Shown here: positions 13,702 to 21,516 of the stretch, one piece after another
How the letters are laid out: each line of letters opens with the position of its first letter
Position numbering within the stretch: the first letter of the stretch is position 1
From: an uncultured Eggerthellaceae bacterium
GTDB taxonomy: Bacteria > Actinomycetota > Coriobacteriia > Coriobacteriales > Eggerthellaceae
Reading direction: 5' to 3'
Assembly (NCBI GenBank): GCA_947565915.1
Contig: CANOHY010000028.1
Span: forward strand, 1 to 23,874
DNA length: 23,874 bases
Made by a program: the position numbers and the translations under genes
Notes under the pieces: model-generated
The model's database searches: none
What the model saw: only the letters and a program-made list of their open reading frames with translations
What the model was told of the DNA's origin: nothing

Positions 13702-16368
13702 ATGAGCAAAGAAATCACCACAACAATCAAGACAATGGGATTCTGCGGCCCATGCACGGCCTCCGATCCCGCCGAGATCGACGTGGCCGATGGCAAGATT
13801 CTCAGAACGCGCCCGTTCAGCTACGTCAAGCATCAGAGCAAGGATGGCTTGAACCCCTGGACCATCAAAGCGCATGGCAAGGAGTTCCCCGCAAAGGAGA
13901 AATCCGAGCTCTCTCCCTTCGCCATTGCGCACAAGCAGCGCGTATACTCGCCCAATCGCATCCTGCACCCCATGAAGCGCGTGGACTGGGATCCCAATGG
14001 CGAACGTAACCCGCAGAACCGGGGCAAGTCGAAATACGTGCGCATCAGCTGGGATGAAGCCACCGACATCATCGCCTCCGAGATCAACCGCATCAAGGAA
14101 ACCTACGGCCTGAACTCCATCCTGGTGCAATCTGACGGGCATCACCTGGTGAAGACGATACATGGCCCTCGCGGCACCGAGGGGCACCTGCTGGACCAGA
14201 TTGCCATCAAGGAGACCGGCGTGCAGCTGGTGAACGACTTCTGGATGCACGAGGATTCGGGAGCTGTGGAAACGGGCCGCGTGAAGGGCGGCGGCTACAC
14301 CATGCAGGCACGCAACCCCGACAGCTGGGAGGGCTGGTATTGGGGTGCCAAGCACATTTGGGGGCAAGACCCTGTGGGCGAAGGCGACCAGTACAACCTG
14401 TACTATGACGTTGCCAACAACTCCGACTCGGTGCTGTTCTGGGGCTGCGACGTGGAGACCACCCCGTGGGGTTGGGGCGGCTGCTTTCCCAGCCGCTACT
14501 GCTTCTTCCTGAGCGACGTGGGCGTGAAGCAGATCTACATTTGCCCCGATGTGAACTACGGTGCAGCCTGCCACGCAGACAAGTGGATTCCCGTGCTGCC
14601 CAACACCGACTCGGCCTTGCAGCTAGCCATTGCCTGGGTCTGGCTCAACGAGGGTACCTACGACAAGGAATACTTGGAGACCCACTCCATTGGCTTCGAC
14701 TGGTTCGAGTATCACCTGCGCGGCGGCGATGACGGCATCGAGAAGACGCCGAAATGGGCCGAGGGCATCTGCGGCGTTCCGGCTCGTCAGATCAAGGCGC
14801 TCGCTCGCCACTGGGCCAAGCACAACGTATCCATCGCGCATTGCAATGGCGGCTCGTTCATCCGTGCAGCCTACAGCCACGAGCCCGCGCGCTTGGAAGT
14901 GGCGCTTCTGGGCATGCAGGCGCTGGGCAAGCGCGGTCGCAACCAGGTGAAGATGATGGAATGGCAGCTGTTCGGCCTGCAGAGCCAGATGCCAGCGCCG
15001 CGCAGCGAGTTCGTTCCCAACCTCAACGACATCCTGTGGCCCTATGCGGCCGACCAGCGCGAGTCGTTCGTGCCCGAAACGCTCATCCCCGAGGCGCTCG
15101 CAGGCGACTACACGCACGAGCATCCGTTGGAGTGGTATGGCGTGACTTGCGCCGGGCTTCCCACCGAAGACCAGTTCGTGAAGTACCAGTATCCCGTTCC
15201 TGGCAGCGAGCGCATCCATATGGTGTGGACCGACTGCCCCAAGTGGACGAGCTCTTGGAATGGCGGCAACGAGTTCGTGAATGCCATCCGCACCGACTAC
15301 ATCGAGACGTTCGTGGCCCAGCACATCTGGATGGAGGATGACTGCCTCTACGCCGACATCATCTTGCCCATCAACACCAAGATGGAGGAGCTCGACATCA
15401 ACTGCGACATATCTTCGGGCAACTACAACGTGCTGATGATCGAGAACCAGTCGATTGCACCGCTGGGCGAGTCGAAGTCCGACTTCGAGAGCACGCTTGA
15501 GATAGCCAAGAAGCTGGACATGGTGGAGGAGTTCACAGGCGGCGAGACCGTGGAGGACAAGATGCGCCGCGGGTTCGAGGGTTCGGGCGTGCAGCAACGC
15601 ATGACCTTCGAGGAGTTCAAGGAGAAGGAGTGCTATGTCATTCCCACCGTGAAGGATTGGGAAGACGACAAGGCAGGCTTCCAGCGCTTCTACGAGGACC
15701 CGCTGACCTATCCGCTCACCACGCCCTCGGGCAAGATCGAGTACTACTCGCCGCGCTTGGCCGAGCATTTCCCCGACGACAAGGAGCGCACGCCGTATCC
15801 GCACTGGATCGCCGATGGCGTGACCCACCCCGACGAGCGCCTGGGCGGCAAACGCGCCGAGAGCTATCCGTTCCTGATGGTTTCCAACCATCCGCACTGG
15901 CGCCTGCACTCGCAGATGGACGACTGCACGTGGCTGCGCGAGATAGAGACGTGCAAGGTGATGGGCCCCGATGGCTATCGCTACGAGCCCGTTTGGATCA
16001 ACCCCGCAGACGCCAAGCGCCTGGCCATCCAGCATGGCGACATCGTGCGCATCTTCAACGACCGCGGCTGGACCATGGGCGGTGCCTACGTGACCGAGCG
16101 CATCATGCCCAACACCGTGCTGCAGGATCACGGCGCGCGCATCGATCCGATCGAGCCGGGCGTGAGCGATCGTGGCGGAACGAACAACCTCATCTGCCCG
16201 AAGGCGATCACCTCGAAGAACTGCGCTGGCGAAGTGACCAGCGGGTATCTGGTGGGCATCGAGAAGGTGGACGTGTTCGAGCTGGCCAAGCAGTACCCCG
16301 AGGCGTTCAACCGCCCCTACGATGCCGACTTCGGCGTCATGCAGGATGCATGGTTCGACCTCGACTAA
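13702..16368 (+). CDS. molybdopterin enzyme large subunit, pyrogallol-phloroglucinol transhydroxylase-like
   Basis: This 888-residue protein belongs to the DMSO reductase superfamily and most resembles the large subunit of Pelobacter transhydroxylase (about 875 residues). That enzyme moves a hydroxyl between polyphenols using a molybdenum bis-MGD centre. Shared features, recalled rather than aligned by software, are PMKR followed by DPNGERNPQ (residues 90-105), RISWDEATDI, and NPDSWEGWYWG around 205-215. The Ser208 there would be the Mo ligand (Ser175 in Pelobacter), with Asp207 next to it. SDRGG followed by a Cys-containing tail lies at the C-terminus. His147-His148 may match catalytic His144. 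There is no complete N-terminal [4Fe-4S] motif, as expected for this family, and no Tat signal, so it should be cytoplasmic. Substrate could be a catechol or pyrogallol; dehydroxylation is an alternative to transhydroxylation. Confidence 0.85.
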   Translation: MSKEITTTIKTMGFCGPCTASDPAEIDVADGKILRTRPFSYVKHQSKDGLNPWTIKAHGKEFPAKEKSELSPFAIAHKQRVYSPNRILHPMKRVDWDPNGERNPQNRGKSKYVRISWDEATDIIASEINRIKETYGLNSILVQSDGHHLVKTIHGPRGTEGHLLDQIAIKETGVQLVNDFWMHEDSGAVETGRVKGGGYTMQARNPDSWEGWYWGAKHIWGQDPVGEGDQYNLYYDVANNSDSVLFWGCDVETTPWGWGGCFPSRYCFFLSDVGVKQIYICPDVNYGAACHADKWIPVLPNTDSALQLAIAWVWLNEGTYDKEYLETHSIGFDWFEYHLRGGDDGIEKTPKWAEGICGVPARQIKALARHWAKHNVSIAHCNGGSFIRAAYSHEPARLEVALLGMQALGKRGRNQVKMMEWQLFGLQSQMPAPRSEFVPNLNDILWPYAADQRESFVPETLIPEALAGDYTHEHPLEWYGVTCAGLPTEDQFVKYQYPVPGSERIHMVWTDCPKWTSSWNGGNEFVNAIRTDYIETFVAQHIWMEDDCLYADIILPINTKMEELDINCDISSGNYNVLMIENQSIAPLGESKSDFESTLEIAKKLDMVEEFTGGETVEDKMRRGFEGSGVQQRMTFEEFKEKECYVIPTVKDWEDDKAGFQRFYEDPLTYPLTTPSGKIEYYSPRLAEHFPDDKERTPYPHWIADGVTHPDERLGGKRAESYPFLMVSNHPHWRLHSQMDDCTWLREIETCKVMGPDGYRYEPVWINPADAKRLAIQHGDIVRIFNDRGWTMGGAYVTERIMPNTVLQDHGARIDPIEPGVSDRGGTNNLICPKAITSKNCAGEVTSGYLVGIEKVDVFELAKQYPEAFNRPYDADFGVMQDAWFDLD

Positions 16369-16407
16369 CCATTCGGCACGCATGGAAGAGAGCAGGAGAC
16401 CACGAAG

Positions 16408-17211
16408 ATGAAGGTATTCGTCATAGACATAGACAAGTGCAGCGGCTGCCATAACTGCCAGATCGCCTGCAAGGACGAGCACTGCGGAAACGACTGGATG
16501 CCCTATGCGGCGCCCCAGCCGAACTCGGGCCAGTTCTGGATGCGCGTGAAGCAGAAGGACCACGGCCAAGTGCCCAAGGTGCGCGTTGAGTACACGCCCT
16601 GGATGTGCATGCACTGCGACAACCCAGCCTGCGAAGCGGCGGCCCCCGAAGCGGTGAGCAAGCGCGATGACGGCCTGGTGATCATCGACCCCGTGAAGTC
16701 GAAGGGCAAACGCGAGCTGGTCGATGCGTGCCCCTACGGCGCCATCTTCTACAACGAGGAGCTGGATATCCCGCAGAAATGCACGGGATGTGCGCATTTG
16801 GTGGACCAAGGCGAGCTTCCGCATTGCGTGGACCTGTGCGCCACCGGCGCGCTGCGCTTCGGCGACGAGAGCGAGTTCGCCGACGAGATAGCCAATGCCG
16901 AGACGTTCGATTTCGGCGGTGCGGCACCGCGCGTGTACTACCTGAACCGCCCGCATCTGTTCATAGGCGGCGAGGTGTGGGATCCCGTAGACGACGAGAT
17001 CATCGAGGGAGCGAAGGTGACGCTCACCATGCCCGATGGCACCACGCGCGAAACCGAGACCGATGACTTCGGCGACTTCTGGTTCCGCCGGATAGACGAG
17101 GGCACGTACGACGTGCGCATCGAAGCAGCGGGCTACCAGAGCGCCGAGCGCACGGGCATCGAGCTACGCGAGAGCCTGAATCTGGGCGACTTTCCGCTGA
17201 ACCGGGCCTAA
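16408..17211 (+). CDS. transhydroxylase-like iron-sulfur small subunit with C-terminal Cna-B/carboxypeptidase-regulatory-like domain
   Basis: The 267-residue protein is the electron-transfer partner of the preceding enzyme. Twelve cysteines fit three [4Fe-4S] clusters: C11, C14, C17, C21; C67, C70, C75; C108; C125, C128, C140, C144. An extra C26 is present. The fourth cluster of DmsB-type subunits is missing, as in the Pelobacter small subunit, which is about 275 residues with three clusters. Residues about 182-267 form a beta-sandwich-like domain (GGEVWDPVDDEIIEGAKV, then TDDFGDFWFRRIDEGTYDV), matching the extra barrel domain of that subunit. AGGAG at 16394-16398 lies 9 nt before the ATG. 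The gap from the large subunit is 39 bp, so they are cotranscribed. Confidence 0.88.
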   Translation: MKVFVIDIDKCSGCHNCQIACKDEHCGNDWMPYAAPQPNSGQFWMRVKQKDHGQVPKVRVEYTPWMCMHCDNPACEAAAPEAVSKRDDGLVIIDPVKSKGKRELVDACPYGAIFYNEELDIPQKCTGCAHLVDQGELPHCVDLCATGALRFGDESEFADEIANAETFDFGGAAPRVYYLNRPHLFIGGEVWDPVDDEIIEGAKVTLTMPDGTTRETETDDFGDFWFRRIDEGTYDVRIEAAGYQSAERTGIELRESLNLGDFPLNRA

Positions 17212-17265
17212 AGGCCAGAAGCGATATCGAAGAGGCATTTCGGAAAAGAGAGAAGGAGGAGCTGC

Positions 17266-19578
17266 ATGCCAAGCTTGCATTTCAACGACGCGGCATCCCC
17301 AGCGGTGACCACGCTGGAGGATGGCACCGAGGTGCATCGCACCTGCTCGATGGGAGTGGGATGCCATAACCTCGGGTGCGGCATCAAGGTGCACGTGAAA
17401 GACGGCAAGGCCGTGAAGGTGGAGGGCGACGAGGAGAACCCCATCACGAACGGGCGCCTATGCGTGCGCTGCCTCACCATGTTGGACTACGTGTATCATC
17501 CCGATCGCCTGCTGTATCCCATGAAGCGCGCCAAGGAAGACCGCGGCCTGGACAAATTCGAGCGCATCAGCTGGGATGAAGCCTTTGGCATCATCGTGGA
17601 GAAGTACAACGAGACGGTGGAAAAGTATGGCGTGAACAGCGTGTCGTGCTGGAACGGCACGGGGCGCGAAGCGTCGAAGTACCATTTCCAGATGTCCAAC
17701 GACGTGTTCGGCACCACCACGGCCGTGCATCCCAACAGCGGTTGGTCGTGCTTGGTGCCCCGCATGGCCGGCATGCTCTGGAACATGGGCAGCTCCTACA
17801 TCGAGGCCGACAACTCCATCGGGCTCGTCGATCGCTACGACGACCCGCGCTGGGTGTGCCCCAAGTTCATGCTCATTTGGGGTCGCGACCCGCTGCGCAG
17901 CAATGCCGACGGCTTGTTCGGCCACACCGTGATCGACATGATGAAGCGGGGTATGAAGATCATCGTGGTGGACCCGCGCGTGAACTGGCTTTCCACGCGC
18001 GCTGAGGTGTACTTGCAGCTACGACCGGGCACCGATGCGGCACTTGCGCTGGGCCTTCTGAACGTGGTGATCAACGACGACCTCTACGACCACGAGTTCG
18101 TGGAGAAGTGGACCTATGGCTTCGATGAGCTGAAGGAGCGCGTGCAGGACTACCCGCCGAGCAAGGTGGAGCAGATCACGGGCGTGGAAGCCGAGGACAT
18201 CATCTATGCGGCCCATTGTCTGGCGAACAAGCCCTCTACGCTTTCCATGGGCCTGGCGGCCGATCAGAACCCCAACACGTTCCAGATCTCCCATGCGTTG
18301 CTGTCGCTTTTTGCCATCCTGGGCGACATGGACATCCCAGGCGGTTGCTTCATGGGGCTTCCGCCCACCTTCGCTGGCATGGCCGAGAATGCGCCCGTTG
18401 CCGACGATTCGCAGGGTGAGCCCGAGGGCTTGGCGAAGTTCGACAACATCGGCGTGGAGCCGCTCGGGCACGACCGCTTCCCGGCCTATAGCGCAATCAT
18501 CAACACCACGGTGCCCGACGCCACGCTGGACACGTTGGAGACCGGGGTGCCGTTCCCCATCAAGTTCGCCTACATCTTCGCGCATAACCCCATCTCGTGC
18601 ATGGTGCCGCAGCCCAAGCGCTGGCTGGAGGCCATTCGCAAGATCGACTTCGTATGCATAGCCGACCTGTTCATGAACCCCACCATCATGGGTGCGGCCG
18701 ACCTGGTGCTTCCCGTGGCGTCGCTTCTGGAGCACGACGGCTACGTGTCGAACTCCAATGCCTCTCAGCCGGGGCAGTTCGGCTCCATCACCAAGGTGAT
18801 CGAGCCGCTCGGCGAATGCAAATCCGACTTGGAGATCATGCTGGAGTTGCACAAGCGGCTCTACCCGAACTCCACCAACGAGAAGTTTGCCAGCATCGAC
18901 AACTACATCAACAGCGAGATAGCAGGCATTCCAGGCATCGGCGACACCACCTACGCCGACATGCAGCAGCATGTGATCGGCCAGTACGAGCTGGAATACA
19001 AGAAGTACGAGAAGGGCATGCTGCGCGCCGATGGCACGCCCGGCTTCAACACCTCGACCGGGCGCATCGAGCTTTGGTCCACCATGCTTGACAAGCTGGG
19101 CGACGACCCCATGCCCTACTACATCGAGCCGAAGTTCAGCGCCATCAGCCGCCCCGACCTCGCGGCGGACTACCCGCTGATCCTCACCACGGGCGCGCGC
19201 CGGTTCACGTCGTTCCACTCCGAGAACCGCCAGATCGAGCGCCTGCGCCAGATCCACCGGTATCCCACGGTGGAGATCAATCCTGCCACTGCTGCCCAGC
19301 TGGGCATAACCGAGGGCGCATGGGTGTATGTGGAGAACATGTTCGGTCGCGTGAAGATGGTGGCGCACCTCACGCCCATCGTGCAGGAGAACGTGGTGTC
19401 GGCCGACCATGGCTGGTGGCTGCCCGAGAAGGGCCCCGAGAACCTCTACGAGGTGTTCGAGCACAACGTGGGCACCTTGATCCCGCACGAGGTGAACGGC
19501 CCGCTTGGGTTCGGGACGCATTACAAGTCGATGCCGTGCAAGGTATACCTTGCCGATGCTTTGGAGGTGTGCGAGTAA
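17266..19578 (+). CDS. molybdopterin oxidoreductase with N-terminal [4Fe-4S] motif
   Basis: A 770-residue DMSO-reductase-superfamily enzyme, distinct from the first. Near the N-terminus cysteines C27, C33, C38 and C66 (with C69 nearby) probably hold one [4Fe-4S] cluster, with wider spacing than the common C-x2-C-x3-C. It is followed by HPDRLLYPMKR and RISWDEAF, typical of the family. NSGWSCLVPR puts Cys162 where the Mo/W ligand is expected. Later segments (WGRDPLRSNADG, VDPRVNW, LRPGTDAALALGLL) fit MGD binding. There is no Tat signal. GAAGGAGGA at 17252-17260 is a strong ribosome site. It follows the first pair by 54 bp. The reaction is unknown; a reductase, dehydroxylase or hydratase-like role is possible. 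Confidence 0.85.
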   Translation: MPSLHFNDAASPAVTTLEDGTEVHRTCSMGVGCHNLGCGIKVHVKDGKAVKVEGDEENPITNGRLCVRCLTMLDYVYHPDRLLYPMKRAKEDRGLDKFERISWDEAFGIIVEKYNETVEKYGVNSVSCWNGTGREASKYHFQMSNDVFGTTTAVHPNSGWSCLVPRMAGMLWNMGSSYIEADNSIGLVDRYDDPRWVCPKFMLIWGRDPLRSNADGLFGHTVIDMMKRGMKIIVVDPRVNWLSTRAEVYLQLRPGTDAALALGLLNVVINDDLYDHEFVEKWTYGFDELKERVQDYPPSKVEQITGVEAEDIIYAAHCLANKPSTLSMGLAADQNPNTFQISHALLSLFAILGDMDIPGGCFMGLPPTFAGMAENAPVADDSQGEPEGLAKFDNIGVEPLGHDRFPAYSAIINTTVPDATLDTLETGVPFPIKFAYIFAHNPISCMVPQPKRWLEAIRKIDFVCIADLFMNPTIMGAADLVLPVASLLEHDGYVSNSNASQPGQFGSITKVIEPLGECKSDLEIMLELHKRLYPNSTNEKFASIDNYINSEIAGIPGIGDTTYADMQQHVIGQYELEYKKYEKGMLRADGTPGFNTSTGRIELWSTMLDKLGDDPMPYYIEPKFSAISRPDLAADYPLILTTGARRFTSFHSENRQIERLRQIHRYPTVEINPATAAQLGITEGAWVYVENMFGRVKMVAHLTPIVQENVVSADHGWWLPEKGPENLYEVFEHNVGTLIPHEVNGPLGFGTHYKSMPCKVYLADALEVCE

Positions 19579-19917
19579 ATGGAACAGCATGGGCTTCTGA
19601 TAGACAACGAGTACTGCACCGGGTGCCATAGCTGCGAGATAGCGTGCCAGAACGAGCACAATCTGCCCGGCGATCAATGGGGCATCAAGGTGCTGGAGCT
19701 TGGCCCGATCAAGCTGCTGGAGCGCAAGAAGTGGGAATGGCGCTACATTCCCTCGCTTACCAGCTACTGCGACCTGTGCGCAGAGCGCACCGAGCGTGGC
19801 GAGAAACCCAGTTGCGTGCATCATTGCCTGGCACAGGCCATCGAGTACGGAACGCTTGACGAGCTGGCGCGCAAGATGGCCGAGAAGGGGCACATGGCCT
19901 CCATCTTCATCCCGTAG
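19579..19917 (+). CDS. minimal two-cluster ferredoxin subunit
   Basis: This 112-residue protein carries eight cysteines in the order C13, C16, C19, C23, C64, C67, C79, C83, enough for two [4Fe-4S] clusters. It looks like a DmsB/HybA-type small subunit reduced to its first and last halves. It has no membrane helix and no signal peptide. Its ATG directly follows the TAA of the preceding molybdopterin gene with no gap, and GGAGGT lies within the end of that gene (19562-19567). The two proteins are therefore almost certainly made together and form one enzyme. It would pass electrons between an unknown cytoplasmic donor and the [4Fe-4S] cluster of the large subunit. Confidence 0.87.
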   Translation: MEQHGLLIDNEYCTGCHSCEIACQNEHNLPGDQWGIKVLELGPIKLLERKKWEWRYIPSLTSYCDLCAERTERGEKPSCVHHCLAQAIEYGTLDELARKMAEKGHMASIFIP

Positions 19918-19926
19918 GCTCGCTCA

Positions 19927-19990
19927 TGCCAAGGGGCATCCGAGCTGCAGGATCGCATGCGATAAATCCTGGGCTCGGACGCCTTGGGCA
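19927..19990 (+). terminator. long imperfect hairpin after the molybdenum-enzyme operon
   Basis: The arms pair around TCCGAGC (19939-19945) and GCTCGGA (19973-19979). Outer pairing continues through GCCAAGG/CCTTGG, and a separate inner CAGGAT/ATCCTG stem encloses CGCATGCG. A TTTTT run begins 14 nt after the structure, at 20004. It is 10 bp past the ferredoxin stop, so it probably ends or reduces transcription before the MFS gene. Confidence 0.55.
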
Positions 19991-20149
19991 TACAAAACTT
20001 ACCTTTTTCTCTATAGGCTTCAGCAGTGTCTGGATCGTCGCGAAGCCGATTGGCAAAGAGTGAGGTATCTGGAGGGGCTTCATTCTTTTCCAAGCGAAAT
20101 CGCAAGCAATCCAGCCTGTATTCTTCGTTTCGATCGAAAGGGGAAACAA

Positions 20150-21403
20150 ATGGCAGAAAAAATGAAGATCACACCAGGTCAGATTGGTGTGTACGTGGCG
20201 CTGATGACGCTGTACTTCATCGCGCCGACGCACAGTGCCATCAATGCCGTGTCGGCAGACGTCATGGCCACCTACGGCGTTGATGCCAATGCCGTGGCAT
20301 ACCTAGTGTCCATCACCAACCTTCTGGAGATTCCCGCCGCATTCGTCATCGGCCTCATCGCTGGTCGCAAGCTCAGCTACAGGATCTGCGCGCTGCTCTC
20401 TTCGGCGCTGATCTTCATCGGCGGCTTGCCGACGTTCTTCGGCGCGTCGCTCTCCTTCGAGATGCTCATGGTGACCCGCTGCATCTTGGGTCTGGGTCTT
20501 GGCTGCGTCATGCCCATCGTGCTGGCAGTCATCTCGCTTCTGTTCCAGAAGGAATCCACCCGCGCTACCATGATGAGCGTTGCCAACATCGTGTTCAGTA
20601 TCGGCATGATCGCCACGACCTCCATCGCTGGCTTCTTGGGAGCCATCTCTTGGAACCTCTGCTGGGGCATCTACCTGTTCGCCCTGGTGCCGTTCATCCT
20701 CAGCATCTTCCTGGTCAACCCGAAGAACATCCCACAGCCGCCCGAGACCACCAAGTCGGGCGAGAAGGTGAAGCTGCGTCTTCCTGCCGTGGGTTGGTTC
20801 TTCCTGATCCTGTTCCTGTGCGCCATCATCATGAGCCAGTCGCTGTTCAACCTGGGTGGCGCCACCATCGCTGCCGTCGTTGACAACCCGGCCGTGATTG
20901 GCACCATCTTCTCGTGCTTCTCCATCGGCGCCATGATCACCGCTGTGGTGTTCCCCATCGGCTATCGCTTCCTGCGCGCCAACATCCTGCCCATCCTGTG
21001 GATCGTGGGCCTGATCGGCTATGCTTGCTGGTATGCAGCGCATGTGACTGGCAACGTGGCCCTGTTCTACGTAGCCATCATCCTGGCCGGCTTTGGCACG
21101 AACGCCTTCACCATCGCGGTTCCGATGATCCTCTCCACGCTGGTGGCTCCTGCTGTGGTGGCTGCCGTCATGGGCTTCAGCTACGTGTTCCAGAACGGCG
21201 GCGGCTTCATCGCCTCCCCGATCGACCAGGCCATCTCCATGATCGGTGGCCCCGATCCCATCATGAGCTCCGTTTGGATCTTCAACATCATCCTGGGCAT
21301 CATCGTGCTCATCTGCCTGTTCTTCGTTGCGAAGAAATCCAACAAGATCTCTGACGAGCAGAAGGCCGAGGAGGAGAAGGAAGGCACTGCTATCGCTGCC
21401 TAG
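20150..21403 (+). CDS. MFS transporter, probably carrier for the aromatic or organic-acid substrate
   Basis: A 417-residue, 12-helix-type major facilitator. The loop between helices 2 and 3 has GLIAGRKLSYR at 68-78, a form of MFS motif A. The N-terminus is short and the C-terminus is charged (KKSNKISDEQKAEEEKEG), both expected in the cytoplasm. The frame is open from 19700, but AAAGGGG at 20137-20143 fixes the ATG at 20150. The upstream extension runs through the previous gene. It lies between the molybdenum-enzyme genes and the URO-D-like genes on the same strand, with a hairpin on each side, suggesting its own transcript level. Import of the catabolic substrate is inferred from context; export of a product is equally possible. 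Confidence 0.88.
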   Translation: MAEKMKITPGQIGVYVALMTLYFIAPTHSAINAVSADVMATYGVDANAVAYLVSITNLLEIPAAFVIGLIAGRKLSYRICALLSSALIFIGGLPTFFGASLSFEMLMVTRCILGLGLGCVMPIVLAVISLLFQKESTRATMMSVANIVFSIGMIATTSIAGFLGAISWNLCWGIYLFALVPFILSIFLVNPKNIPQPPETTKSGEKVKLRLPAVGWFFLILFLCAIIMSQSLFNLGGATIAAVVDNPAVIGTIFSCFSIGAMITAVVFPIGYRFLRANILPILWIVGLIGYACWYAAHVTGNVALFYVAIILAGFGTNAFTIAVPMILSTLVAPAVVAAVMGFSYVFQNGGGFIASPIDQAISMIGGPDPIMSSVWIFNIILGIIVLICLFFVAKKSNKISDEQKAEEEKEGTAIAA

Positions 21404-21442
21404 TCGATAGTGGACTTCCCCTTCTTCTCGCTTTCCCTCCAG

Positions 21443-21466
21443 GAGGCCCGCCATTTGGCGGGCCTC
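21443..21466 (+). terminator. terminator hairpin after the MFS gene
   Basis: GAGGCCCGCC and GGCGGGCCTC form a perfect 10-bp stem with an ATTT loop, 40 bp after the MFS stop. Only GATT follows, so the T-run is poor, but stem strength and position fit a terminator. Confidence 0.7.
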
Positions 21467-21516
21467 GATTCGAATGTGGTGCTTATGTACGTTCCAATCG
21501 ACCGAGGAGGTAGCGT

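Noticed and set aside
14623..16956. 777-codon minus-strand open frame opposite the transhydroxylase-like pair
   Set aside because: Antisense to conserved subunits, with low-quality His/Arg/Leu-rich composition and no motifs.
18019..19893. 624-codon minus-strand open frame opposite the second molybdopterin enzyme
   Set aside because: Antisense to a clear enzyme; composition is typical of a shadow frame.
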